From Rahnella bruchi (GTDB lineage Bacteria; Pseudomonadota; Gammaproteobacteria; Enterobacterales; Enterobacteriaceae): a DNA stretch of 64,000 nt. The stretch spans positions 310,001 through 374,000 of the forward strand of contig NZ_QZWI01000002.1 in NCBI RefSeq assembly GCF_003614975.1, written 5' to 3'. Both the position numbers and the translations under genes were made by a program. Position 1 is the first letter of the stretch, and each line of letters begins with the position of its first letter. The notes below the pieces were generated by a model. It was given only the letters and a program-made list of their open reading frames with translations. It did no database searches and had not been told where the DNA came from. Shown here one piece after another: positions 20,602 through 32,206 of this stretch.

Positions 20602-21213
20602 TCACTGACGCTGGTCATCCACCGTCACACCCTTCGGTGGAGTAAATTTAAATTTAGCATCATCCACAGCCGCGTTTTGCTCACCTTTCAGGGTGTAAGC
20701 ACTTTTCTGGCCGTCCTGCTCAACCGCAGTAAAGCTTTTGATGGTGCCGGTCGGCGTGACTGTGATCGCGAATTGTTTCAGATTACCGGTCGCGGCTTTC
20801 GGCGTTAATTCAAAATCATCGCCTTTCTGTTTCACGTTATATTTGGCCCAGTCACTGCTGTCGTTACGGGTGATCAGCATGAAAGGCGTATTGCCGGTCG
20901 CGTTTTTCAGCCAGGTCGCGGTGACCTGCTCAACGAACGGGTTGTAGAACCACAGGGTTTTGCCATCGGAGACCAAAATGCTTTCATCCGGCGTCGTCAT
21001 ATGCCAGTTAAACAGGTTTGGGCGTTTTACCCACAGCTGACCTTCGCCCTGCTGAACGGCAGCACCGTCATCGCTGGTGACAGTCTGAGTGAAGCTGGCG
21101 TGGAAAGTATTGAGTTTACCCAGACGGGATTTGAGATCACTGCTGGCGTCCGCTAATACGGAAGCGGAGGTAAATGCGGTCAGTAAACACCCTACCATTA
21201 ACAATTTTTTCAT
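20602..21213 (-). CDS. lolA: outer-membrane lipoprotein carrier protein LolA
   Basis: A periplasmic chaperone that takes lipoproteins from LolCDE and hands them to LolB. The 203 residues equal the E. coli length. A signal peptide ends at SVLA-DA (cleavage after residue 21). Conserved features are [19 protein letters not shown] and the open-barrel region [20 protein letters not shown]. The gene sits between ftsK and rarA, and rarA follows after 7 bp. Confidence 0.98.
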   Translation of the reverse strand: MKKLLMVGCLLTAFTSASVLADASSDLKSRLGKLNTFHASFTQTVTSDDGAAVQQGEGQLWVKRPNLFNWHMTTPDESILVSDGKTLWFYNPFVEQVTATWLKNATGNTPFMLITRNDSSDWAKYNVKQKGDDFELTPKAATGNLKQFAITVTPTGTIKSFTAVEQDGQKSAYTLKGEQNAAVDDAKFKFTPPKGVTVDDQRQ

Positions 21214-21356
21214 TCTTATACTTACCTCAGAAATCCATAAACTTCAGACGATGCCTTTTACACAGGCAAAAGACGTATGGTGCGAACTCTATCCGAGGCG
21301 ACGCTCAGAAGGTAGCTCAATCATCTGAAAAATCGATGTTTTACGCATCTTTGCAT

Positions 21357-21378
21357 AAGGGTCGCTTTCGCGACCCTT
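21357..21378 (-). terminator. hairpin after ftsK
   Basis: AAGGGTCGC and GCGACCCTT form a perfect 9-bp stem around TTTC, 32 nt past the ftsK stop. The following tract on the leftward strand is only TTATG, so termination may be partial and lolA could receive read-through. Confidence 0.6.
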
Positions 21379-21409
21379 CTTAACAATATACGGGCAGTTC
21401 AGTACTGAT

Positions 21410-24400
21410 TTATTCGTGCGAAGGGGGCGCCAGTACTTCACGGTTGCCGTTATGGCCCGGCGTACTCACAATCCCCTGCGCTTCCATTTGCTCAACGATT
21501 CGCGCCGCACGGTTGTAACCGATACGGAACTGACGCTGAACGCCTGAAATCGATGCACGACGTTTGTCGACCACGAACGCGACGGCCTGATCAAACAGTG
21601 CATCAAGCTCTTCATCGCCGTCCAGACCTAAACCGCCACCTTCACCGTCATCACCACCGGAAACAATACTTTCGATGTACTTCGGACGACCGCGTGCTTT
21701 CCAGTCCTGAACTACCGCATGCACTTCCTGGTCACGAACAAACGCACCATGGACACGCACAGGAATTGAGGAGTTCGGCGCCATGTACAACATGTCACCC
21801 ATCCCCAGCAGCGATTCAGCACCACCTTGATCCAGAATGGTACGGGAGTCGATTTTACTCGAAACCGTAAAGGCAATACGGGTCGGGATGTTAGCTTTAA
21901 TCAGACCAGTAATGACGTCGACTGAAGGACGCTGCGTTGCCAGAACCAGGTGAATACCGGCCGCACGTGCCTTTTGAGCCAGACGCGCGATCAGTTCTTC
22001 AACTTTTTTACCGACGGTCATCATCAGGTCGGCAAACTCATCGACCATCACCACGATAAAGGGTTCTTTTTGCAGATACGGCGGCTCTGCGGCCATGCCG
22101 TCGCCCGGCTTCCAGAATGGATCAGGGATTGGACGTCCCATCGCTTCCGCTTCCAGAATTCGTTCGTTATAGCCCGCCAGATTACGCACGCCCAACGCTG
22201 ACATGAGTTTATAGCGACGTTCCATCTCGCCGACACACCAGCGCAGCGCATTCGCCGCGTCTTTCATGTCAGTGACGACTTCAGTCAGCAAATGCGGGAT
22301 GCCTTCATACACGGAAAGTTCGAGCATTTTCGGGTCGATCATGATGAAACGCACATCTTCCGGCTTGGACTTGTAAAGCATACTCAGGATCATGGCGTTG
22401 ACGCCGACGGACTTACCGGAACCGGTTGTACCCGCTACCAGCAAGTGAGGCATTTTTGCCAAATCGGCGATAACCGGCTCACCTGAAATATCTTTACCCA
22501 GCACAATCGTCAGCGGAGATGTACTTTCTTTGAATTTCGCACAGTCCAGCACTTCACGCAGATACACCGTCTGACGCTTCTTGTTTGGCAATTCCAGACC
22601 GACATAAGGCTTGCCTGGAATAACTTCCACAACACGTACAGCAACAGCTGACAGTGAACGTGCAAGGTCACGCGAAAGGTTAGAAATACGCGCGGCTTTA
22701 ACGCCCGGCGCCAGATCCAGTTCGAAACGAGTAATGACCGGACCGGGCAGCTTTCCGACGACATCCGCTTTAATACGGTAATCGTTCAGGCGGGCTTCAA
22801 TCAGGTTACCCATCTGCTCCAGTGCGAACTCATCCACAGGCTCAGCTTCAGCCGGAGGTGAGGTCAGCAAATCCAGCGACGGCAGCGGCGTGGTCGGTTT
22901 GACCAGCGGCTGTTCATTACGCATCAGGAACGGGTGGATCAGGCTTTCCATATCAGGCTGCGCCGATGGCGATGACTGACGAGGTGCTTCATATTCCTGT
23001 GCATGTTGCACCGGCTCAGAGGCCACAGCGCGCTGATAAGGTTGCTGTGCAAATGCCGCAGGCTGCGGTTCTTCTTCCGCCTGGGCAGGCAGAGTGAACA
23101 GAGGCTCTGAAGGCGTATCGTCCACCAAATCAGCCATTGGCGAGAAGCTGAACGCATCGTGCTGACTGAGTTTCATCGCGGCAGCAGCAAAATCATCGGC
23201 AGCAGAATGGGAAATTTCTTCGTGATTTTCCTGCGAATGATGATGCTGAACCAGACCACTCTGTGGTTCAACCTCTTGCTGATAACGCACCTGCTCGCGG
23301 GCAGCGAACGCATTGCGTAATTCAGCTTCCTGCAAAGCAGCTTCTGCATCCGGCTCATTTTCGGTCGCTGCATCGCCGTAACGTTCTTGCTGCTGAGCGG
23401 CAAACGCCTGCTGCAATGCGGCTTCCTGCATAGCTTCTTCGTCGGCCTGAGCCAGAGGATCGTTATGCCAGGTTTCCTGTCCGGTATTTTGCTGTGCCGT
23501 TGACTGCGCATTTTCCTGCTGTTCAGCCATACGCTGAGACGGCAGTTTAATGCCATACGACGCCAGTTCGCGACGCGTTGGAATACGCACCGGATTTGGC
23601 CGCGGCAATTCAGGCCCAAAGCCTTTTTTCACCTGCGGATTTTCATCACTCACCGCGCTGAAAGCAGGCATAAAGGTATTGGCCGCAGAAGATGTCGCGG
23701 ATTGCCCTGCCTGAGCCAGACCGGTAGCAAGTGCGGCCGTAGCGGCGACGCTGGCGGCCTGCGCCGCGTCAGGGACCGGCGAGCTGAAATCAAACGGTGA
23801 ACGACTAGGTTCGACCGCAGTTTGCCAGTTCCCGAGACTTGGACCATCTTCCTGGTTACGCTCAACCGGCACCGGAGAAGGCGATTGCTGCACTGGCTGC
23901 GGATGGCGCGGTACCGGCGTTTCTTCCGGAATTTCGAAGTTGTAGAGCGGCGGCGCAGTTGAAACCGGCGTGGACGGATAAGGTGAAATCTCAGCAACCG
24001 GCGGTTGTGCCGCGTAAGGAACTGCCGCTGGCGCCGGGCTCACGACCGCAGCCGGTTCAGCGGCTGGTGCTGCCATTTCAGAGGTCGCAGCAGAAACAGG
24101 GGCTGAAGGCACCTGTGCCACCGGTTGCTCATTCACCGAAGGCGCAGAGAACAGCACGTCCTCGTCGTCTGTTTCAGCAGCCACTGCACCAGCTGGAATC
24201 GCTGCTGTTGCCGCGGCACCAGAGACAGCCGGAGCCACTTTAGCCACCGGTTTCGCTTCGTCGTCTTCCAGTAACGGATCGTCCTGCTCGTCGTACTCAT
24301 AATCATCGTCACGACGAGAGCGGTTGGTCACGATATTGGTAATACCGAGCACGGCACCGCCAATTTTCTCGGCAATTGTCAGCCATGACCAGCCGGTAAA

Positions 24401-24931
24401 TAATGTCAGTCCGGCCGCCCATACGCATAACAGCACCAGCGTTGCACCGACATTGTTAAAATACGGCGTCATTGCTGTACTCAACAAACTGCCGATCACA
24501 CCGCCTGAAGCAAAGTAGTAAAGGTCATCAATGTTGACTGACGCCAGACCACAAGACGTGACGATGAGCGCCAGCGTCCCGATAAGGCGCAGCGAAAGGG
24601 CAAAATAATCGACGAAATCCTGATTGTCTCGCTGACGAAAAGCCGCCCAGCAAAGACACAGAATAATAGGTGGAATAGCGTAACCAAATACGCCAAAAAT
24701 GAAGAACAGCGTGTCGGCCATCCAGGCACCCACACCACCGCCCCAGTTGTGAATTGGCCCATGCCATGCGGTCTGAGACCAGCTTGGATCAGAGGGGTTA
24801 AAACTCACTAATGCCGCCATCAAATAAGCAGCAAAAACCGCTACCACCACCAGCAAAGCCTCCAGAAGACGGCGACTATTGCTCAGCTTTTTAAGGGTAA
24901 CTTCTTTATCTTCTGTGTATTCCTGGCTCAA
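21410..24931 (-). CDS. ftsK: DNA translocase FtsK
   Basis: FtsK couples septum formation to chromosome dimer resolution. About 1173 residues. The N terminus holds four membrane segments in the first 200 residues. A ~450-residue Pro/Ala/Gln-rich linker follows, with two imperfect copies of an AFAA(Q/R)(Q/E)Q-RY unit. The RecA-type motor has Walker [11 protein letters not shown] near residue 830 and [13 protein letters not shown] as Walker B. The C-terminal gamma winged helix reads [24 protein letters not shown] and binds KOPS and XerD. No ATG is near the N terminus. TTG at 24931 gives [11 protein letters not shown], matching E. coli MSQEY, with GGAG eight bases upstream. An alternative TTG at 24970 lacks a Shine-Dalgarno. 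Confidence 0.97.
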   Translation of the reverse strand: MSQEYTEDKEVTLKKLSNSRRLLEALLVVVAVFAAYLMAALVSFNPSDPSWSQTAWHGPIHNWGGGVGAWMADTLFFIFGVFGYAIPPIILCLCWAAFRQRDNQDFVDYFALSLRLIGTLALIVTSCGLASVNIDDLYYFASGGVIGSLLSTAMTPYFNNVGATLVLLCVWAAGLTLFTGWSWLTIAEKIGGAVLGITNIVTNRSRRDDDYEYDEQDDPLLEDDEAKPVAKVAPAVSGAAATAAIPAGAVAAETDDEDVLFSAPSVNEQPVAQVPSAPVSAATSEMAAPAAEPAAVVSPAPAAVPYAAQPPVAEISPYPSTPVSTAPPLYNFEIPEETPVPRHPQPVQQSPSPVPVERNQEDGPSLGNWQTAVEPSRSPFDFSSPVPDAAQAASVAATAALATGLAQAGQSATSSAANTFMPAFSAVSDENPQVKKGFGPELPRPNPVRIPTRRELASYGIKLPSQRMAEQQENAQSTAQQNTGQETWHNDPLAQADEEAMQEAALQQAFAAQQQERYGDAATENEPDAEAALQEAELRNAFAAREQVRYQQEVEPQSGLVQHHHSQENHEEISHSAADDFAAAAMKLSQHDAFSFSPMADLVDDTPSEPLFTLPAQAEEEPQPAAFAQQPYQRAVASEPVQHAQEYEAPRQSSPSAQPDMESLIHPFLMRNEQPLVKPTTPLPSLDLLTSPPAEAEPVDEFALEQMGNLIEARLNDYRIKADVVGKLPGPVITRFELDLAPGVKAARISNLSRDLARSLSAVAVRVVEVIPGKPYVGLELPNKKRQTVYLREVLDCAKFKESTSPLTIVLGKDISGEPVIADLAKMPHLLVAGTTGSGKSVGVNAMILSMLYKSKPEDVRFIMIDPKMLELSVYEGIPHLLTEVVTDMKDAANALRWCVGEMERRYKLMSALGVRNLAGYNERILEAEAMGRPIPDPFWKPGDGMAAEPPYLQKEPFIVVMVDEFADLMMTVGKKVEELIARLAQKARAAGIHLVLATQRPSVDVITGLIKANIPTRIAFTVSSKIDSRTILDQGGAESLLGMGDMLYMAPNSSIPVRVHGAFVRDQEVHAVVQDWKARGRPKYIESIVSGGDDGEGGGLGLDGDEELDALFDQAVAFVVDKRRASISGVQRQFRIGYNRAARIVEQMEAQGIVSTPGHNGNREVLAPPSHE

Positions 24932-25051
24932 GAAAGGCTCTCCAGGTTCCTGTGAACTGAGAAAAAGCAACAGCGCCGAGAGTCCCCGGCGCCATAGCTG
25001 TATAGATACACAGGAGTGTAGCTAAAATTACAAGGTTTTGCACCTGAACAA

Positions 25052-25546
25052 TTACCGGGTTTTGATGACCAGGCGATTTGTCTGTTTTACTTCTTCCATG
25101 ACCACATAGGTACGGGTGTCGTTAACACCTGGAAGACGAAGTAAAGTCTCACCTAACAGCTTACGGTAGGCGGACATATCAGGTACGCGGGTTTTCAACA
25201 AGTAGTCGAAGTCCCCTGAAACCAAGTGACACTCCTGAATATCTTCGAGTTTTTGCACTGCCGCGTTAAATTGCTCAAACACATCCGGCGCGCCACGGTT
25301 GAGGGTAATCTCAACAAACACCAGCAACGAGGCATCCAGATAATGCGGGTTAAGCAATGCGGTATAACCATTGATGAAGCCCTGACGTTCCAGACGACGA
25401 ACGCGCTCCAGACATGGAGTTGGAGATAATCCCACACGTTTGGAAAGCTCGACGTTTGAAATCCGGCCATCCTTTTGCAATTCGTTGAGGATGTTACGGT
25501 CAATACGGTCGAGATCTTTTCCCGGACGCTTTTTGTTGTCTACCAT
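25052..25546 (-). CDS. lrp: leucine-responsive regulatory protein Lrp
   Basis: A global feast/famine regulator of amino-acid metabolism and fimbrial genes. From ATG 25546 the product is 164 residues, MVDNKKRPGKDLDRIDRN, as in E. coli. A helix-turn-helix lies at about residues 30-60 (ISNVELSKRVGLSPTPCLERVRRLE). The C-terminal RAM/AsnC ligand domain contains ECHLVSGDFDYLL. The frame is open a further 25 codons upstream, but that extension lacks homology. It is divergent from trxB across a ~730-bp region, and such a long leader is usual for this autoregulated gene. Confidence 0.98.
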   Translation of the reverse strand: MVDNKKRPGKDLDRIDRNILNELQKDGRISNVELSKRVGLSPTPCLERVRRLERQGFINGYTALLNPHYLDASLLVFVEITLNRGAPDVFEQFNAAVQKLEDIQECHLVSGDFDYLLKTRVPDMSAYRKLLGETLLRLPGVNDTRTYVVMEEVKQTNRLVIKTR

Positions 25547-27248
<1,702 letters not shown>

Positions 27249-27300
27249 TTACTCCTGCGGGTAGTTACCGGACGAAGAGTCCATACAAAGAGTAACGATT

Positions 27301-27330
27301 AAGGCGGCTTAAATGCCGCCTTATTATTTT
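27301..27330 (+). terminator. intrinsic terminator of trxB
   Basis: AAGGCGGC and GCCGCCTT form a perfect 8-bp stem with a TTAAAT loop, followed by TTATTATTTT. Confidence 0.85.
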
Positions 27331-27397
27331 CAGTTTGTGGTCTGAGCATGTAACATGAGCGCCCTCCCATCCGGATTGCTGCACAAACTGATGCCTG

Positions 27398-29164
27398 ATG
27401 AATAAAACACGACAACAAGAACTTACCCGCTGGTTAAAACAACAAAGCTCTCGCGCTAAAGGCTGGATCCGTCTGTCTATGATGCTGGGTCTCCTTTCTG
27501 GTTTACTGATCCTCGCACAGGCCTGGCTGATGGCCGGATTACTGCACAGCCTGATCATTGAACATACTTCGCGTGATGCTCTGCTGCAAAGCTTCCTGTT
27601 AATGGCACTGACATTCGTGCTGCGTGCTGTCGTCACCTGGCTACGTGAACAGATTGGCTTTATTTGCGGACGCGTTATCCGTCAGGAAATGCGCAAACTG
27701 GTGCTGGATCGTCTGGAGAAACTGGGACCTGCGTGGATCCAGGGTAAACCGGCGGGCAGCTGGGCCAGCATTATTCTTGAGCAAATCGAAGATATGCAGG
27801 ATTACTATTCCCGCTATCTGCCACAAATCGCCCTTGCCGGTATTATTCCTCTGTTGATCCTGGTCAGCGTCTTCCCGATTAACTGGGCCGCCGGACTGAT
27901 TCTGCTGGTTACCGCACCGCTTATTCCGCTGTTCATGGCCCTGGTGGGCATGGGTGCAGCAGATGCTAACCGTCGTAACTTTGTGGCGCTGGCACGTCTG
28001 AGCGGGAATTTCCTCGACAGTCTGCGCGGTCTGGATACGCTTCGCTTGTTCCATCGCGGTACGGCGGAAATTAACCAAATTAAACGCTCAACGGAACATT
28101 TTCGTGCGCGCACGATGGACGTCCTGCGGCTGGCCTTTTTATCTTCTGCGGTACTTGAATTTTTCGCCTCTATCTCCATCGCCGTTGTCGCGGTTTACTT
28201 TGGTTTTTCCTATCTCGGCGAACTCAATTTCGGCAGCTATGGCACGCCGGTAACCCTGTTTGCCGGTTTTCTGGTGCTAATACTGGCTCCTGAGTTTTTC
28301 CAGCCTCTGCGTGATCTGGGCGCGTTTTATCACGCCAAAGCGCAGGCCGTCGGCGCAGCTGAAAGTCTGGTGACGTTCCTGAGCGCCGAAAGTACAGAAA
28401 TGGGTGACGGTGACCAGGATTTCCCGGCAGGCAAAGCTGTCAGTCTTGAAGCCCGCGATCTGGTCATTCAGTCGCCACAAGGCAAAACGCTGGCAGGCCC
28501 GCTGACCTTCAGCATTCCGGCAGGACAACGTATCGCCATCGTTGGCCTGAGCGGTGCGGGTAAAAGCTCACTGCTGAATGCCCTGCTCGGTTTCCTGCCT
28601 TATCAGGGCTCCGTTACCGTCAGCGGGAAAGAACTGAAATCCTTACGCAACGATCAATGGCGTCAGCAACTGAGCTGGGTCGGCCAGAATCCACATCTTC
28701 CTGAACAGACCTTACGCACCAACATATTGCTTAATCAGCCGGATGTCAGCGATGAGCAGCTTCAGTCTGCTCTTGAGCGGGCATATGTGAATGAATTTCT
28801 GCCACTGCTGCCGCTGGGACTGGAAACTGAACTGGGTGACGGCGCTGCGCGGTTATCTATCGGACAGGCGCAGCGTGTAGCCGTAGCCCGCGCCCTGCTC
28901 TCACCATGCAGTTTATTACTGCTCGATGAACCGACCGCCAGCCTCGATGCACACAGCGAAAAGCGAGTGATGAGTGCGCTGAGCGACGCCTCTGAAGCGC
29001 AAACCTCCCTGCTGGTGACGCATCAGCTGGAAGATACACGAGATTACGACGAAATCTGGGTGATGGATAAAGGTCTGATCGCCGAGCGCGGAACCTTCGC
29101 CGAACTGGTGGCTCAGAATGGCCTCTTCGCCAGCCTGCTTTCTCAGCGGAATAAGGAGCTGTAA
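27398..29164 (+). CDS. cydD: cysteine/glutathione ABC exporter subunit CydD
   Basis: Half of the heterodimeric inner-membrane ABC exporter CydDC, needed for assembly of cytochrome bd and periplasmic redox balance. The 588 residues equal E. coli. Six membrane helices fill the first ~320 residues. The ATPase domain has Walker A GLSGAGKSS at about residue 383, signature RLSIGQAQRVAVARALL and Walker B LLLLDEPTASLD. The N terminus MNKTRQQELTRWLKQQS is conserved. cydC starts two bases after its stop, so the two are one operon. Confidence 0.97.
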   Translation: MNKTRQQELTRWLKQQSSRAKGWIRLSMMLGLLSGLLILAQAWLMAGLLHSLIIEHTSRDALLQSFLLMALTFVLRAVVTWLREQIGFICGRVIRQEMRKLVLDRLEKLGPAWIQGKPAGSWASIILEQIEDMQDYYSRYLPQIALAGIIPLLILVSVFPINWAAGLILLVTAPLIPLFMALVGMGAADANRRNFVALARLSGNFLDSLRGLDTLRLFHRGTAEINQIKRSTEHFRARTMDVLRLAFLSSAVLEFFASISIAVVAVYFGFSYLGELNFGSYGTPVTLFAGFLVLILAPEFFQPLRDLGAFYHAKAQAVGAAESLVTFLSAESTEMGDGDQDFPAGKAVSLEARDLVIQSPQGKTLAGPLTFSIPAGQRIAIVGLSGAGKSSLLNALLGFLPYQGSVTVSGKELKSLRNDQWRQQLSWVGQNPHLPEQTLRTNILLNQPDVSDEQLQSALERAYVNEFLPLLPLGLETELGDGAARLSIGQAQRVAVARALLSPCSLLLLDEPTASLDAHSEKRVMSALSDASEAQTSLLVTHQLEDTRDYDEIWVMDKGLIAERGTFAELVAQNGLFASLLSQRNKEL

Positions 29165-29166
29165 TC

Positions 29167-30888
29167 ATGAAAATTCTTCTGCCTTATCTCGCGCTGTATC
29201 GTCGTCACTGGTTCCGCCTGTCCCTCGGGGTCATTCTGGCTATCGTCACTTTACTGGCCAGCATCGGCCTGCTGACACTTTCCGGCTGGTTCCTGGCGGC
29301 TTCTGCCGTTGCGGGTGTCGCCGGTTTATACAGTTTCAACTACATGCTTCCCGCGGCCGGTGTGCGGGGAGCCGCGATATTTCGTACCGCTGGCCGTTAC
29401 GCTGAGCGTCTGGTCAGTCACGACGCCACATTCCGCGTGCTGGCGCACTTGCGCGTATTCACTTTCACCAAAATCATGCCCCTGTCGCCGGGTGGCATTG
29501 CGCGTTTCCGTCAGGCCGACTTGCTCAACCGCCTGGTTGCCGATGTCGATACGCTGGACCACCTGTATCTGCGGGTGATTTCTCCGCTGGTGAGTGCACT
29601 GGTAGTGATCCTGCTTGTGACGTATGGCTTGAGTTTCCTTGATATGAAACTGGCGCTGACGCTCGGTGCAATCATGCTGGCACTGATGTTACTTCTGCCG
29701 GTGATTTTCTACAGTGCGGGTAAACCGGCTGGCCGGGAACTGACGGCACTGCGCAGTGATTACCGTCTGCAACTGACGTCCTGGCTTCAGGGTCAGTCTG
29801 AACTGGTGGTGTTCGGCGCCCAGTCGAGGTTCCGCCAGCAACTGGATGATATCGAACGGCGCTGGATGTTGCGCCAGCAGCAGCAGGCAAAACTCACCGG
29901 TTTGTCGCAGGCGATGGTGATTGCCGCAGCCGGTCTGACCGTTACGCTCATGCTGTGGCTCGCCGCTGGCGGGATCGGTAACATTGCACAGCCCGGTGCG
30001 CTGATGGCTTTGTTCGTGTTTACTCCGCTGGCCGCCTTCGAAGCGCTGGGCCCGGTCGCTGCCGCATTCCAGCATCTGGGACAAGTCATCGCGTCTGCTC
30101 AGCGCGTCAGTCAGATTATCGACCAGCCCGCCGATGTGACTTTCCCGGCGCAAGGTCCGGCTGGCGGTGAACACATCAGTCTGTCGCTGCAAAATGTGGA
30201 TTTCACCTATCCGGGGCAGCCGTTGCCGGTGCTGAAAAATATCACGCTGGATGTGCGTGCCGGGGAACATATCGCCCTGCTCGGCCAGACAGGTTGTGGT
30301 AAATCTACCCTGTTGCAATTATTGACCCGCGGCTGGGATATCCGCAGCGGCACGCTGGGAATCAATGGCCAGGCGATTGGCAATTACGACGAAGCGACTC
30401 TGCGTAAGATGATCACCGTCGTCAGCCAGCGCGCGCACGTCTTTAATACCACGCTGCGGGAAAACCTGCGCATGGCCGCGCCGCAAAGCACCGATGAGCA
30501 AATCGCGAATGCACTGAAACAAGTGGATTTACATGTGCTGCTGGAAAATGAAGGCCTGAACGCCTGGCTGGGTGAAGGCGGGCGTCAGCTTTCCGGTGGC
30601 GAACAGCGCCGTATCGGGCTGGCGCGTGCTTTGCTGCATGACGCTCCGCTGTGGCTGCTTGACGAACCGACAGAAGGGCTGGATGCCGAAACGGAACAAC
30701 ATATTTTGGCACTGCTACACAAGCATTGTCAGAATAAGACGCTACTCTTAGTGACGCACCGTCTGCACGGTCTGGAAACTTTCGACAGGATTTGCGTCAT
30801 GGAGGAAGGTCAGATTGTTGAGCAAGGTGATCATCCGACGTTAATTGCTGCACAGGGCCGGTACGCGCGGTTTTTGTCTCGCACCTGA
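29167..30888 (+). CDS. cydC: cysteine/glutathione ABC exporter subunit CydC
   Basis: The partner of CydD, with 573 residues as in E. coli. The membrane domain begins MKILLPYLALYRRHWFRLSLG. The nucleotide-binding domain carries Walker A GQTGCGKSTL at about residue 373, signature QLSGGEQRRIGLARALL and Walker B LWLLDEPTEGLD. A degenerate palindromic hairpin (30909-30928) lies between its stop and the aat ribosome-binding site. It has no T-run, so aat may be co-transcribed. Confidence 0.97.
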   Translation: MKILLPYLALYRRHWFRLSLGVILAIVTLLASIGLLTLSGWFLAASAVAGVAGLYSFNYMLPAAGVRGAAIFRTAGRYAERLVSHDATFRVLAHLRVFTFTKIMPLSPGGIARFRQADLLNRLVADVDTLDHLYLRVISPLVSALVVILLVTYGLSFLDMKLALTLGAIMLALMLLLPVIFYSAGKPAGRELTALRSDYRLQLTSWLQGQSELVVFGAQSRFRQQLDDIERRWMLRQQQQAKLTGLSQAMVIAAAGLTVTLMLWLAAGGIGNIAQPGALMALFVFTPLAAFEALGPVAAAFQHLGQVIASAQRVSQIIDQPADVTFPAQGPAGGEHISLSLQNVDFTYPGQPLPVLKNITLDVRAGEHIALLGQTGCGKSTLLQLLTRGWDIRSGTLGINGQAIGNYDEATLRKMITVVSQRAHVFNTTLRENLRMAAPQSTDEQIANALKQVDLHVLLENEGLNAWLGEGGRQLSGGEQRRIGLARALLHDAPLWLLDEPTEGLDAETEQHILALLHKHCQNKTLLLVTHRLHGLETFDRICVMEEGQIVEQGDHPTLIAAQGRYARFLSRT

Positions 30889-30941
30889 CGTCGTAGTTGC
30901 CCGTTTAGCGGCGGCCCGTGAGCCGCCGGATAAGGAGATCT

Positions 30942-31676
30942 ATGCGGTTAGTAAAGCTTGCGGCCAATTCAGTCAATTTTCCTGATCCTGAAACTGCATT
31001 GCAGGATCCGAATGGCCTGCTGGCTATCGGGGGTGACCTCACCGCCCCTCGCCTGCTTTCCGCGTATCAGCACGGTGTTTTCCCCTGGTTTGAACCGGGG
31101 GAGATGATCCTCTGGTGGTCGCCCGATCCCCGCGCAATTTTAGTTCCCGGTGAGCGTCATGTCAGCCGGAGTCTGAAGCGTTTTATGCGCAAAATGCCTT
31201 TTCATTTCACGCTTAATCAGCAGTTTGAAAAAGTCATACGTGCGTGTGCAATGCAGCGTGAAGACGGCACCTGGATCGGCCCGCTGGTTCAGCGGGGTTA
31301 TCAGGAATTGCACGAAGCCGGACGGGCGCATTCGGTTGAAGTCTGGGAAGGAAATGAACTGGTTGGCGGATTATACGGTGTTTCAGTAGGGGGATTATTT
31401 TGCGGCGAATCGATGTTCAGTCGTCGTGAAAACGCCTCAAAGGCCGCCCTGATGGTTTTTTGCCAACATTTTTCCCGCAATGGTGGAGAACTGATTGACT
31501 GTCAGGTGCTCAACCCTCACACTGCGTCGCTGGGTGCGAGAGAGATCCCCCGCCGCCAATTTTTGCAGCAGTTATCCGAACTTTCGCAACGCGCGTTAGC
31601 ACAAGATTGCTGGTTGCCACAAGACTTATCCCCACATGATGAAGACCTGCCGGTGTTCCCGAAGGATAGGGAATAG
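30942..31676 (+). CDS. aat: leucyl/phenylalanyl-tRNA--protein transferase
   Basis: Adds Leu or Phe from charged tRNA to proteins with N-terminal Lys or Arg, creating N-degrons for ClpS and ClpAP. The 244 residues start at ATG 30942 ([17 protein letters not shown]), preceded by a strong TAAGGAGA Shine-Dalgarno. The open frame begins eight codons earlier, without support. Conserved motifs are [50 protein letters not shown]-like [18 protein letters not shown] and [14 protein letters not shown]. clpA and clpS, which act on its products, lie just downstream in convergent orientation. Confidence 0.97.
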   Translation: MRLVKLAANSVNFPDPETALQDPNGLLAIGGDLTAPRLLSAYQHGVFPWFEPGEMILWWSPDPRAILVPGERHVSRSLKRFMRKMPFHFTLNQQFEKVIRACAMQREDGTWIGPLVQRGYQELHEAGRAHSVEVWEGNELVGGLYGVSVGGLFCGESMFSRRENASKAALMVFCQHFSRNGGELIDCQVLNPHTASLGAREIPRRQFLQQLSELSQRALAQDCWLPQDLSPHDEDLPVFPKDRE

Positions 31677-31751
31677 GTGCGGTCATGGACCATACTTCTT
31701 TACATAATGTGGGTTTTTCGGCATTATCTTGCCGGTTAAAAACTATGGTAG

Positions 31752-31988
<237 letters not shown>

Positions 31989-32040
31989 TAAACGGCTCAC
32001 TCATCGCTGATTTTCTGGCGATACCTGAGGATACCTTCTT

Positions 32041-32069
32041 CGCCCTTCCTGCTGTTGCAAGGGCGTTTT
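32041..32069 (+). terminator. probable infA terminator
   Basis: CGCCCTT and AAGGGCG form a 7-bp stem with an 11-nt loop, followed by TTTTG. It lies 52 nt after the infA stop. Confidence 0.65.
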
Positions 32070-32157
32070 GTGGTATCCGCAATCCGGCATTTTGTTCCAC
32101 TATCCTTTCTGAAATCCCCCACTAATTCCTGAATTAATAAAGCGTTTCAGAAAGAAA

Positions 32158-32191
32158 AAAGGCGATGTTTTCACATCGCCTTTTGTTTTTT
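32158..32191. terminator. bidirectional terminator between infA and clpA
   Basis: AAAGGCGATG and CATCGCCTTT form a perfect 10-bp stem, with an A-run on one side and T4-G-T6 on the other. It serves clpA leftward and backs up infA rightward. Confidence 0.9.
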
Positions 32192-32206
32192 CATCACAGA
32201 TGGAAA

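Noticed and set aside
31989-32206. tRNA-Ser gene expected by synteny
   Set aside because: The sequence contains two terminators but no tRNA stems or T loop.
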